This document shows, piece by piece, positions 49,068 through 57,973 of a stretch of DNA of 64,000 bases. A program made the translations under genes and the position numbers. How positions within the stretch are numbered: position 1 is the first letter of the stretch; every line of letters starts with the position of its first letter. This stretch comes from Croceicoccus mobilis (GTDB taxonomy: Bacteria; Pseudomonadota; Alphaproteobacteria; Sphingomonadales; Sphingomonadaceae): the NCBI RefSeq assembly GCF_001661965.1, contig NZ_LYWZ01000022.1, forward strand, positions 806,001 to 870,000, given 5' to 3'. A model generated the notes under the pieces. That model was not told where the DNA came from. It ran no database searches and worked only from the letters and a program-made list of their open reading frames with translations.

Positions 49068-50309
49068 ATGAGCAATACTGACAGCAAGCCGGGTGGCACC
49101 TGGCGCCATATCGGTCCGGGCATCGTCGTTGCCGCCACCGGGGTTGGCGCGGGCGATCTGGTCGCGACTTTGATCGCGGGATCGCGTTTCGGCTTTGCGC
49201 TTTTGTGGGCCGCGATTATCGGCTGCATCGTCAAGATCGCGCTGTCCGAAGGATCGGCGCGCTATCACCTTGCCACCGGATCGACGATCCTGACCGGCTG
49301 GCAGTCGCTGGGGCGCTGGACCGGCTGGTATTTCGGCATTTACGTCGTGATCTGGGGCTTCATCTATGGCGCCACCGCGATGAGCGCGACCGCGCTGCCG
49401 CTGGCCGCGCTCTTTCCGGTGCTGCCGCTGACGGGATGGGCGATCCTGGTCGGGCTCGCCGGCTTCGCCTTCGTGTTCTTTAATCGCTACGAACGGCTGG
49501 AAAGCGTGGTGAAGGTGCTGGTCGGCATCATGTTCGTGGTGATTGTCGGCCTTGCCATCATCGTGGCGCCTTCGCTGCCGCAAGTGCTGAAGGGGCTGGC
49601 GCTGGTGCTGCCGGAAGGATCGCTGTTCTACACGCTGGGCCTGATCGGCGGGGTGGGCGGCACGGTCACGACGGCGGCCTATGGCTATTGGGTGCAGGCC
49701 AAGGGCTGGGAAGGCACCGGCTGGCTGCGCGTCATGCGGATCGACAATGCGCTCGCCTATGTGCTGACGGGCGTGTTCGTCGTCGCCATGCTGATCGTCG
49801 GGGCGGAACTGCTCTATAGCGCGGGGATCGCATTGCAGGGCAGCGCCAGCGGGCTTCTCGACTTGTCGAGCGTGCTGGAGGAGCGGCTGGGCCAGCCCGT
49901 CGCCATCGCCTTTCTCATCGGCTTTGCCGCCACCGCCTTTTCATCCGTTCTGGGCGTGTGGCACGGGATGAGCCTGTTCTTCACCGACTGGTACGGCCAG
50001 TTCTTCGACCGCCCCGCCGTCGATGGCCCGGTGGAAAGCACGCTGCCTTTTCGCGCCTATGCCGCGTGGCTGACCTTTCCGCCGATGGCTTTGCTGTTCT
50101 TTGAACGGCCCTTCCTGCTGGCGGTGCTCTATGGCGCTTTCGGGGCTTTGTTCATGCCCTTTCTCGCCATCACTTTGCTGATGCTGCTGAACCGGCGCGA
50201 TCTTCCGCCAGAGGCGCGCAATGGCTGGCTGGCGAATGCGGTGCTGGCCGGATCGGCGCTGCTGTTCGTGGTGCTGGCAGGGCAGCAGATGGTGGAAATC
50301 TTCGCCTGA
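49068..50309 (+). CDS. Divergent Nramp-family transporter without the canonical metal motif
   Basis: 413 aa, about eleven hydrophobic helices. The start GTWRHIGPGIVVAATGVGAGDLVATLI is the Nramp TM1 region, but the metal-binding DPGN is replaced by TGVGAGD (24-30). In TM6 the A-x-x-M-P-H motif is replaced by TTAAYGYWVQ (201-210). Canonical Nramps carry Mn/Fe through just these residues, so this protein either moves another ion (Mg-type relatives exist) or an organic solute; the LeuT fold allows both. Last gene of the operon; a hairpin follows at 50316-50351. Confidence 0.82.
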   Translation: MSNTDSKPGGTWRHIGPGIVVAATGVGAGDLVATLIAGSRFGFALLWAAIIGCIVKIALSEGSARYHLATGSTILTGWQSLGRWTGWYFGIYVVIWGFIYGATAMSATALPLAALFPVLPLTGWAILVGLAGFAFVFFNRYERLESVVKVLVGIMFVVIVGLAIIVAPSLPQVLKGLALVLPEGSLFYTLGLIGGVGGTVTTAAYGYWVQAKGWEGTGWLRVMRIDNALAYVLTGVFVVAMLIVGAELLYSAGIALQGSASGLLDLSSVLEERLGQPVAIAFLIGFAATAFSSVLGVWHGMSLFFTDWYGQFFDRPAVDGPVESTLPFRAYAAWLTFPPMALLFFERPFLLAVLYGAFGALFMPFLAITLLMLLNRRDLPPEARNGWLANAVLAGSALLFVVLAGQQMVEIFA

Positions 50310-50315
50310 ACGAAT

Positions 50316-50351
50316 GAAGGGGCGGGCGACCATTTGGCCGCCCGCCCCTTC
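50316..50351. terminator. Bidirectional terminator between convergent genes
   Basis: GAAGGGGCGGGCG (50316-50328) pairs perfectly with CGCCCGCCCCTTC (50339-50351) around a 10-base loop. It starts 6 bp after the Nramp-like stop and lies between two convergent genes, so it probably ends both transcripts. Confidence 0.75.
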
Positions 50352-50395
50352 GGGCATCCTCTCCGATGCACCTCTTGAATCAGAAGCCGCCTAAA

Positions 50396-51961
50396 TCAGA
50401 AACCGAACGCAACGCCCACGCGGCCACCGGTCGACTTCTTTGCGGTCGATCCGGCGATGCCGCCCGAAACATAGATCCGCGGCGCGACGCGTGCCGCCAG
50501 CGAACCGGCAAAGCCCTGCTCGCCGCGATAGGTCGAGCCGTTGAGCGTGACCGAAACGGTGCTGTCGGGCACGATCATCGTGCCGCCCAGCGCCATCGCC
50601 GCAGCAATGCCGCCACGCGTGCTTTCGTCGATATTGTCGAGCTTGTAGGACAGCGTATCGACATCGGACTGGAGCGCGGCGAACTGCGCATCCGATACGG
50701 CAGCCACCGCCTGCATTTCGGTCGCAAGCCCTGCCACCTGCTGCGAAGTGGCGAGCGCGCTGCCCTTGCCCAGCGTGCCGCTGTCATCGACGGTCACGGA
50801 ATAGAGCTGGCCTTCCTGCGCCGCGGTCGAGGCATCGATGTCGCCGATCTGCACCGAAGAGCCTTCGCCCCCCAATGCGACCTGATCGGATGCGGTGGTC
50901 GTCGCTTCATAGCCGATGGCGGTCGAGCGGGCATAGGCGGCGTTCGCATAGGCGCCGATCGCACTGGAAGCCTCGCCCCCGGTCGTTGCGGCAACGCCGA
51001 TCGCGGTGGAGCGCCCGCCGCCGGCGACGGCGCTTGCGCCGATCGCCGTGGCATAGGCCCTGGTCGCCTTGCTGCGGATGCCGATGGCGGTGGAATTGGA
51101 AGCGGTCGCCTTGGCAAGGCCGCCAATGGCCGCCGATTCGGTGCCGGTCGCGCCTGCCAGCAGGCCGATCGCGGTGCTGCGCGCGCCCGAAGTAGTGGCG
51201 TCGTTGCCGATGGCGGTGGTGCTGATGCCGCTGGCGCTGGCACCCGATCCGATGGCCATCGCGTCGTCTGACGCGGTCGCGACCGATGCGCCGGTGCCCA
51301 TGGCCATCGACTGGTCGCTGGCTGCACTGGCATTGGTGCCGACTGCGATGGAATTCGTGCCGCTGGCATCCGCGCCAACGCGGCTGCCGTCGTTTATGTC
51401 GGCATCGGTGCCGAATGCGATCGCGTTCTGGCCGCTGGCGGTTGCATAGGCACCGATCGCGCTTGCCCCTTCGCCCGATGCGGTTGCGACCTTGCCGATG
51501 GCGGTGCCGAACGATGCGCTGACGCGCGAGTCCGCGCCGACGGCGGTGCCGAAATCGGCATAGTCATAGGTGATCGTCTCGCCATCGTTCGAAACGAACG
51601 AACCGACGCGCGCGTCATTACCGACGGCGATGGTGTCATAGCCAACGGCCACGGCCTGTGCGCCAAGCGCGGTCGCACCGTCAACGTAATCCGCGCTTAT
51701 GCTGCCCGAATCGACATTGGCGACAGATCCATATCCCAGCGCTGTGGCATATCCGTTCTCGGCTGCAGCATCGGTGCCGCATGCCGTGTCGGTCGCATCG
51801 CCGCTGGTCGCGCCCTGCGTGCTGGTCGTCGAGGTGCCGGCATCTTGCATGACGCATTCTTCTGCGAGTGCAGCATTGGACGTGCCGGCAAAGGCGATCA
51901 CCGCCATCGCGCAACCCGAAAGCACGGACGCCCGGCGGGCGAAAACGAAGTTTTTCTGCAT
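50396..51961 (-). CDS. Compact trimeric autotransporter adhesin (YadA family)
   Basis: 521 aa. A signal peptide with the extended form seen in large autotransporters (about 1-33) is followed by a head of YadA-like repeats (about 70-385), each about 14-15 residues of the type AIGSGASASGISTTAIGNDAT and ATAIGASAVAGGGRSTAIGV. A very short neck/stalk (about 385-465, with heptad-like AVSDAQFAALQSDVDTLSYKLDNIDES) leads to the C-terminal membrane anchor (GGIAAAMALGGTMIVPDSTVS...GGRVGVAFGF, four barrel strands). It trimerises in the outer membrane and probably mediates attachment. Almost no stalk makes it unusually compact. Single-gene unit. Confidence 0.93.
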   Translation of the reverse strand: MQKNFVFARRASVLSGCAMAVIAFAGTSNAALAEECVMQDAGTSTTSTQGATSGDATDTACGTDAAAENGYATALGYGSVANVDSGSISADYVDGATALGAQAVAVGYDTIAVGNDARVGSFVSNDGETITYDYADFGTAVGADSRVSASFGTAIGKVATASGEGASAIGAYATASGQNAIAFGTDADINDGSRVGADASGTNSIAVGTNASAASDQSMAMGTGASVATASDDAMAIGSGASASGISTTAIGNDATTSGARSTAIGLLAGATGTESAAIGGLAKATASNSTAIGIRSKATRAYATAIGASAVAGGGRSTAIGVAATTGGEASSAIGAYANAAYARSTAIGYEATTTASDQVALGGEGSSVQIGDIDASTAAQEGQLYSVTVDDSGTLGKGSALATSQQVAGLATEMQAVAAVSDAQFAALQSDVDTLSYKLDNIDESTRGGIAAAMALGGTMIVPDSTVSVTLNGSTYRGEQGFAGSLAARVAPRIYVSGGIAGSTAKKSTGGRVGVAFGF

Positions 51962-52133
51962 GAAGTCCCCTTTGGTCAGGGGGCGCCGGAATATTGTCTT
52001 GGAAAGATTTTACGCGCGTGCGCGCACTCAAACCGCTGCCCCTGTGATCGAATGATCGATACAGAATACGGTCAGCGGGAAAGCATGTTCCCGCGCAGCG
52101 TTAATTTTATTGCCTTTGCAGAAACTTTGGCGG

Positions 52134-53438
52134 TTAACAGGCGTCGCTTGGCAAGGTCTGTGGCGCGATTTGCTGCGCCCCGCACGCCAGCTCGAGCGCA
52201 CAATTGCACAAAAGTTGCGCGCCGCGTTCGATATCGGACCAGTGGGTCCATTCATCGGGCGCGTGGCTGATGCCCTTGACGCTGGGCACGAAGATCAGGC
52301 CGGTGCGCGTCAGCCCTGTAAAGAACTGCACGTCATGGCCCGCGCCCGAAGGCATGATCTTGTAGCTGTAGCCCAGTGATTTCGTGTTGCGCTCCACCAT
52401 CGCGATGATCTCGTCGTTGCAATAGGCAGGGGCGAGCCAGCTCATCTGTTCGTAATCGAATTTCAGGCCATGGCGGCGCGAGATCGATTCCAGCACCTTG
52501 CGGCACGCATCGGCGAGCTTTTTCATGACGTCTTCGTCAAGGTCGCGCCCGACGATGGTGAAATCGGCTTCGCCCGGGACGGTGTGCGGAAAACCGGGTT
52601 TCAGCGCGACATGGCCGATGGTGATGCGGCTCTTGTCGGTGCCTTCTTCATCGATGATGCGCGGGATTTCATGCGCGAAATCGACCATGCCCATCAATGC
52701 GTCGCTGCGCAGGTGCATCGGGGCAGTGCCGGCATGATCGGCCTTGCCCTTCAGCTTCACCATCCATTTGAAGACGCCGGAAATACCCTCGACGATGCCG
52801 ATGGTCGTTTTCTCGACATCGAGCACCGGCCCCTGTTCGACATGCAGCTCCAGGAAGGCGTGCAGCGATTCCGGGCGGCGATAGGCGTGGAGCGCCTGCA
52901 AATAGTCGAGGCCAGCGGTTGCCATTGCGTCTTTCAGCGCCAGCCCATGTTCGTCGGCGGCGTTTTCCAGCCATTCGCGGGTCAAATGTCCGGTCATCGC
53001 CTGCGCGCCCAGCATGCCGCCAAAACGGCCTTCCTCCTCGCTCGTGGCGATGACCTCGATGGGATATGACGGCTCGATCCCGGCATCCTTCATGGTGCGG
53101 ATCACTTCCAGCCCTGCGACCACGCCCAGAACGCCATCGAAAATGCCGCCCGCGGGCACGCTGTCGAGGTGGGAGGCGATCACCACCGCCGGTATCTCGC
53201 CATCATCGTGCGCCGGGCCAAAGCGCCCGATGACATTGCCCGCGCCATCCATGCGGTGCGGCACGCCAAGCGCCTCGAACTGATCGCGCAGCCATTGGCG
53301 CGCGGCCATGTCGTTTTCGCTGAAGCCTTGGCGATAGACGCCGCGGTCATCCTCGTTAAAGCCAAAGCGGGCGATGGCGTTGATGTCGTGCTCGATCCTC
53401 TGGATCGAAATTTTGGGCATGTTGGTCGGGTTGGTCAT
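52134..53438 (-). CDS. M20 hydrolase of the AllC / N-carbamoyl-amino-acid hydrolase group
   Basis: 434 aa. The group hydrolyses ureido or carbamoyl groups (allantoate, N-carbamoyl-L-amino acids, ureidoglycolate). Metal motifs are those of this clade: IASHLDSVPAGGIFDGVLGVVAGLEVIRTM, EEEGRFGGMLGAQAMTG, LHAFLELHVEQGPVLD and KGKADHAGTAPMHLRSDAL, then MPSGAGHDVQFFTGL. It is cytoplasmic (no signal). Its start overlaps the stop of the other amidohydrolase by 3 bp, so the two form a translationally coupled pair. Specific substrate cannot be read from sequence. Confidence 0.88.
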   Translation of the reverse strand: MTNPTNMPKISIQRIEHDINAIARFGFNEDDRGVYRQGFSENDMAARQWLRDQFEALGVPHRMDGAGNVIGRFGPAHDDGEIPAVVIASHLDSVPAGGIFDGVLGVVAGLEVIRTMKDAGIEPSYPIEVIATSEEEGRFGGMLGAQAMTGHLTREWLENAADEHGLALKDAMATAGLDYLQALHAYRRPESLHAFLELHVEQGPVLDVEKTTIGIVEGISGVFKWMVKLKGKADHAGTAPMHLRSDALMGMVDFAHEIPRIIDEEGTDKSRITIGHVALKPGFPHTVPGEADFTIVGRDLDEDVMKKLADACRKVLESISRRHGLKFDYEQMSWLAPAYCNDEIIAMVERNTKSLGYSYKIMPSGAGHDVQFFTGLTRTGLIFVPSVKGISHAPDEWTHWSDIERGAQLLCNCALELACGAQQIAPQTLPSDAC

Positions 53439-54664
53439 TCGGGCAGGCCTTCGTTCAGCACTTCCAGCCCCAGCGCGGCCAGCAGGGCGGCGCCGCGCGG
53501 CAGGGTGCTTTCATCCATATGCATGCGCGGGGAATGCAGGCCGCAGCACTGCGACCAGTCGTCCCCTTCGCGCGCGACTCCAAGGAACAGCATCGCGCCC
53601 GGTGCATGGTTCAGCGCATAGCTGAAATCCTCCGCCGTCATCAGCGGGCGGGCGAGCGCGTGCCAGTGCTCGGCCCCGAATTCGCGGGCGACCACGGTCT
53701 CGGCCAGCTTAAAGGCGCGCGGGTCATTGGCGGTGACGGGGAAATTGCGCGTGACCTTCGCCTCGGCGCTCATGCCATGGGCGGCGGCGATATTCGTGGC
53801 GAGCCGCGCTATGCTGGCGGCGACCTTGGCGCGGGTCTCTTCGGTCAGGGTGCGCACGGTGCCGCGCATGGTGCAGGTATCGGCGATGACATTATCGGCA
53901 TGGCCCGCCTCTATCATCGTGACCGATACAACGACGCTGTCGCCTGCGTCGAACTGGCGCGTGACCATGGTCTGGATCGCGGTCACGATTTCACACGCGA
54001 CGGGCAGCGGATCGGCCGCGCCATGCGGCATGGAGGCATGGCCGCCAGCCCCCTTCACCACGATATTGAGGCCATCGGAGGCCGCCATCAGCGGGCCCGG
54101 ACGGCAGGCGATCTCACCATGTTTCGCATTCGGCATGACGTGGAGTGCGAAGCACGCGTCAGGCGGGCCGTTTTCATCGGTGAGGAGCCCATCCTCGATC
54201 ATCATGCGGCCGCCGCCAAAGCCTTCCTCGCCCGGCTGGAACATCAGCCAGATTTCGCCGTCGAAACTGTCGCAGCGATCGGCCAGCACGCGGGCCGCGC
54301 CCACCAGCATGGCGGTGTGCCCGTCGTGGCCGCAGGCATGCATGCGGCCCTGTCTTTCAGATGCGAAGGGGAGGCCGGTCTCCTCGGCCAGGGGCAGCGC
54401 GTCCATGTCGCCGCGAAGCACGACGCGCCGGCCGGGGCCGCGGCCTTTCAATACGGCGACTGCGCCGGTGGTCTGCGGGCCAGTGCGCCATTCAAGTGGC
54501 AGGTCGGCAAGGGCGGCGCGCACTTTCTCCAGCGTGCGCGGCGTCTGTAGCCCCAGTTCCGGATCGGCATGGATCGCGCGGCGCAGCGCGATGATGTCGG
54601 GCGCGATCGCCTCGGCGGCGTCGGCGATGGTGCCGGGAAGCGGGGGCGAGGGGTGAAGGTTCAT
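53435..54664 (-). CDS. M20D-type amidohydrolase
   Basis: 409 aa from the ATG at 54664; upstream in-frame codons add no family sequence. No signal peptide. Motifs: RRAIHADPELGLQTPRTLEKV, RGDMDALPLAEETGLPFAS, MHACGHDGHTAMLVGAARVL (Cys/His metal ligands), FQPGEEGFGGGRMMIEDGLL and the dimerisation segment VVKGAGGHASMPHGAADPL. A later MTAEDFSYALNHAPGAMLFLG supplies the last metal ligand region. It cleaves an N-acyl amino acid or similar. It is the first gene of a two-gene operon with the carbamoyl-hydrolase-type gene. Confidence 0.88.
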   Translation of the reverse strand: MNLHPSPPLPGTIADAAEAIAPDIIALRRAIHADPELGLQTPRTLEKVRAALADLPLEWRTGPQTTGAVAVLKGRGPGRRVVLRGDMDALPLAEETGLPFASERQGRMHACGHDGHTAMLVGAARVLADRCDSFDGEIWLMFQPGEEGFGGGRMMIEDGLLTDENGPPDACFALHVMPNAKHGEIACRPGPLMAASDGLNIVVKGAGGHASMPHGAADPLPVACEIVTAIQTMVTRQFDAGDSVVVSVTMIEAGHADNVIADTCTMRGTVRTLTEETRAKVAASIARLATNIAAAHGMSAEAKVTRNFPVTANDPRAFKLAETVVAREFGAEHWHALARPLMTAEDFSYALNHAPGAMLFLGVAREGDDWSQCCGLHSPRMHMDESTLPRGAALLAALGLEVLNEGLPE

Positions 54665-54723
54665 GAGAACAGGGCTAACACGGCCCCCATCCCTCGCCAA
54701 GCACCCCCAGCATCATCAGGCCC

Positions 54724-55242
54724 TTACGGGTATTTGACATTCACCCGCGTGGCGAGGCCCGGACGGCTGATCTTGATTGCCGTTTCGCCCCAGCTCGGGC
54801 GGTGGATGCGGCCCATGTCGGGATTGTTCGAAAAGCCGCCGCCCTCGGTCGGGCTCATCTTCAGGAAGTTGAAGTTCAGCTTCTTGTCCTTGTCCTCGTC
54901 GTGATAGACGAAGAAGGCGTAGTTTCCATTGGCGGGCAGCTTCATGCACACGCGCTGGTTGCCCGGTCTCGCGGGCACGCGGATCACGTCCATCGAACCG
55001 CCCGATCCCAGGAAATCGTCGGAGTTGTTGTAGATCTTCACGGTCAGCCAGCCGTTCGAATTGCGAATGCCGTTGGCTTCCAGAAAGACCCAGCTCTTGC
55101 CGCTGGTGTCGCCTTCACAACCCGCCGGGGCCGCATGGGCAGGCGTGGCGGCAATCAGGCCCGCAGAGCCCAGCGCGAGCGCGGCCGCGACATTCCCTGC
55201 GGTTTTTCGCAGGCGGCGATGCAGTGTGTCGTTTGCGTTCAT
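54724..55242 (-). CDS. Exported DUF2141-family protein
   Basis: 172 aa from ATG 55242. A signal peptide (about 1-38, with a basic start and LALGSAGLIAATPAHA) leads to the DUF2141 beta-sandwich: NGWLTVKIYNNSDDFLGSGG, the R-x-P stretch, CMKLPANGNYAFFVYHDEDKDKKLNFNFLKMSPTEGGGFSNNPDMG. The HDEDKDKKLNFN stretch resembles a calcium loop and is typical of the family. The mature protein is small and periplasmic or surface-exposed, role unknown. It lies between the M20 pair and the ABC exporter on the same strand without overlaps. Confidence 0.82.
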   Translation of the reverse strand: MNANDTLHRRLRKTAGNVAAALALGSAGLIAATPAHAAPAGCEGDTSGKSWVFLEANGIRNSNGWLTVKIYNNSDDFLGSGGSMDVIRVPARPGNQRVCMKLPANGNYAFFVYHDEDKDKKLNFNFLKMSPTEGGGFSNNPDMGRIHRPSWGETAIKISRPGLATRVNVKYP

Positions 55243-55383
55243 TGCGTAAGCGTCCGAGTAATGAATGGAAAAGTTCAGCGACCAGATGGGACCGCCGTGG
55301 CACGGATCAAGCGACAGGCCGGTCCGCGTCATTTCAGGTGAGTAATTCGCATATGGGCAGTGAATAGCGACTGAATTCGCCAT

Positions 55384-57084
55384 TCAACATTCGCTCACGC
55401 TTTCAACGCGGCCTTCGCACAATGTGACGATGCGGTCGGCCATGTCGGTCAGTGCGCCGCGATGGCTGATGACCAGTATGGTGCGGCCCTCGCGCATTCC
55501 CGCCACCGCGCGGGCGATGGCAGCCTCGTTCCCGGTGTCCAATGCGCTTGTCGCCTCGTCGAGGATCAGCAGCGCCGGATCGGAAAGCAAGGCGCGGGCA
55601 AGTGCGATGCGTTGGCGCTCACCGCCCGAAAGCCTGCGCCCGGCATCGCCGACCATGGTGTCCATCCCGCCGGGCAGGGACAGGACGAATTCCGCCGATG
55701 CCGCCCGCAATGCCGCTTCCAGCGCCGCGTCATCGGCCTCTGGCACGGCCCAGAGCAGGTTGTCGCGGATCGTCATGTGGAACAACACCGGCTCCTGATG
55801 CAGATAGGCGACCTGTCTGCGCCAACCGGTGAGCGCCCCGCCGGTGAGCGCGCCGCCATCGATCGACAGCGTGCCCGAATCGGGTGCGAACAGCGCGCCG
55901 AACAGATCCGCCACGCTTGTCTTGCCCGCGCCCGATGGCCCGACCAGCGCCGTCATCGTGCCGACCGGCAACACCAGCGAGACATCGTCGAGCGCGGGCA
56001 CGCCTCGATCGGCATGGACAAGCGACACGTTGTGCAAGGCGATCTCGCGCTCCGGTCGGGCGACCATGGAAGGCTCGGCTTCTGGCTCGCGGGCATCGGC
56101 CAGCTGCGCCAGCAGGGTTTCGGCCCGCTGGATCGCGGGCAGCACATGCGCCCATTGCTGCAATCCTGCCTGCAGCGAATTCAAAAGCGGAACCGAGCGC
56201 GCGAACAGCACCACCAGCGGCAGCAGCACGGCAAGCGCCAGCCCCCGCGACCACGCGGTCCACACCACCAGCGCCAGCACCAGCGCGCCGCCCGACTGCA
56301 GTGCCGCGCGGCTGCCGGTCGATGATGAAAGAAACGCGATCTGCGCCTGCCGAAGGCGACGCACCGCCTGCGCAAATCGGCCAGATACGGAATTCTCGCG
56401 CCCATGCGTCTTGATCAGCCGCAATGCGCCCAGCGTTTCCTGCGCTTCGCCCTGCAGCGTTTCGTATTGGTCGATGACATGGGTGCCCATCGCATGGGCA
56501 TGGCGCCGCAGCCGCGCGAACAGGGCCAGAACCGCCAGCCCGCCCAGCGCCGCGATCAGCGCGACCAGCGGGGACAGCGCGATGGCGGCTGCCCAGATCA
56601 CCGCCAATGTCACAGCGCTGGTCACAAGCAGCAGCAGGCGTCCGAAGCCGTCACCGATATTATCGACCTGCGTGATCAGCACGCTGGCATTCGCCGCCTG
56701 CCGCATCTGGGCCAGCCTGCGCCATCCCGCCGCCAGCAGCCCATCCAGAATGCGCATGCGCCATTCATCGACCAGCCGGTGCTGAATCTGCATCTGCAGC
56801 ACGCCCAGCCGGAAGGTAAGGACAGCGCGCGCCGCCACCAAGGCGACGAAAATCCCCAGTAGCCCGGCAATTCCCGGCCCATCGGCCATGGCCGGCACCA
56901 GCCCGGCGGCCCAGCCCGGCAAGCCCGCCGCCACGCTCTCGCCGCCCGACAACAGCGAGAGCATCGGTACCAGCATTAGCAGCCCCACGCCCTCGCTCAG
57001 CGCAGCGGCCAGCATCAGCGCGAACAGCATGGCAAGCCGACCCGGCGGCAGGCTGCGCAACAGCGTGATGGCGGCGTGGATCAT
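55384..57084 (-). CDS. ABC exporter, fused membrane and ATPase domains
   Basis: 566 aa half-transporter. The membrane part (about 15-310) has about six helices; the ATPase part begins near 345. Walker A is GPSGAGKTS (382-390), the signature LSGGE (485-489), Walker B LLILDE (505-510) and the H-loop LVISHRG follows. It works as a dimer and exports a lipid, peptide or small molecule; the substrate is not given by sequence. Upstream genes do not identify a cargo. The LHQEPVLFHMTIRDNLLW Q-loop region is normal. It stands divergent from rpe across about 219 bp. Confidence 0.9.
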   Translation of the reverse strand: MIHAAITLLRSLPPGRLAMLFALMLAAALSEGVGLLMLVPMLSLLSGGESVAAGLPGWAAGLVPAMADGPGIAGLLGIFVALVAARAVLTFRLGVLQMQIQHRLVDEWRMRILDGLLAAGWRRLAQMRQAANASVLITQVDNIGDGFGRLLLLVTSAVTLAVIWAAAIALSPLVALIAALGGLAVLALFARLRRHAHAMGTHVIDQYETLQGEAQETLGALRLIKTHGRENSVSGRFAQAVRRLRQAQIAFLSSSTGSRAALQSGGALVLALVVWTAWSRGLALAVLLPLVVLFARSVPLLNSLQAGLQQWAHVLPAIQRAETLLAQLADAREPEAEPSMVARPEREIALHNVSLVHADRGVPALDDVSLVLPVGTMTALVGPSGAGKTSVADLFGALFAPDSGTLSIDGGALTGGALTGWRRQVAYLHQEPVLFHMTIRDNLLWAVPEADDAALEAALRAASAEFVLSLPGGMDTMVGDAGRRLSGGERQRIALARALLSDPALLILDEATSALDTGNEAAIARAVAGMREGRTILVISHRGALTDMADRIVTLCEGRVESVSEC

Positions 57085-57303
57085 GGGCGGTTCCGGTGCA
57101 TCGAAAACGGGTGTTACCCCGAATTACCCGTCTTGGCACCCGCCGAGATTGCGCGCGGCTTTGCGAATGCTTCACGGGCAGGCGCGATTATGGCCCGGCT
57201 GGGCTATTAAACCTGTCCCTTGGCGGTACGAAAGCGTCGGGCCGTGTGGAAAATAGGCAGGTCTTGCTTGTTGCCGTGGCCCGCTGTGGATTACTGCCGA
57301 TTC

Positions 57304-57966
57304 ATGGCAAAACCGCTCATCTCACCATCCATCCTCTCGGCCGATTTCGCAAAGCTCGGTGAAGAGGTCCGCGCCATCGACGAGGCAGGGGCCGATTGGG
57401 TCCACGTCGATGTCATGGACGGGCATTTCGTGCCCAATATCACCATCGGCCCCGCCGTGGTGAAAGCGCTGCGCCCGCATTCGGCAAAGACTTTCGACGT
57501 GCACCTGATGATCAGCCCGATCGACCAGTATCTCGAAGACTTCGCAAACGCCGGCGCGGACATCATCACCGTCCATCCCGAAGCGGGGCCGCACATCCAC
57601 CGCACGGTCCAGGCGATCAAGGGGCTGGGCAAGAAGGCGGGCATCTCGCTCAATCCGGCGACACCTGCGAAGATGCTCGACTATCTGATCGACGATATCG
57701 ATCTCGTGCTGGTGATGAGCGTTAATCCCGGCTTCGGCGGGCAAAGCTTTATCCATTCGCAGCTGAAGAAGATCGAGGCGGTCAGGAAGATGATCGACAA
57801 GACCAGCCGCGACATCCATCTGGAAGTCGATGGCGGCGTGAATGCCGAAACCGCGCGGCTGTGCGTCGATGCGGGCGCGGACGTGCTGGTCGCAGGCTCG
57901 GCCACGTTCAAGGGCGGGCCGTCGCAATATGCGGCCAATATCGCCGCGCTGAAGGGGGAGGGTTGA
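57304..57966 (+). CDS. rpe: Ribulose-phosphate 3-epimerase
   Basis: 220 aa TIM barrel that interconverts ribulose-5-P and xylulose-5-P in the pentose-phosphate route. The start [21 protein letters not shown] is the family N-terminus, so ATG 57304 was chosen rather than an in-frame ATG at 57220. Metal and catalytic residues: Asp and His in [19 protein letters not shown], His in DVHLMI, and Asp in [13 protein letters not shown]; the phosphate site is VAGSATFKG. It starts the block rpe - heparinase-like - purH; the next gene begins 7 bp after its stop. Confidence 0.96.
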   Translation: MAKPLISPSILSADFAKLGEEVRAIDEAGADWVHVDVMDGHFVPNITIGPAVVKALRPHSAKTFDVHLMISPIDQYLEDFANAGADIITVHPEAGPHIHRTVQAIKGLGKKAGISLNPATPAKMLDYLIDDIDLVLVMSVNPGFGGQSFIHSQLKKIEAVRKMIDKTSRDIHLEVDGGVNAETARLCVDAGADVLVAGSATFKGGPSQYAANIAALKGEG

Positions 57967-57973
57967 ACCCCTC

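Noticed and set aside
50870-51760. Regular short repeats that might be a CRISPR array
   Set aside because: They are degenerate repeats with codon periodicity inside the head of a trimeric autotransporter, with no constant repeat/spacer pattern.
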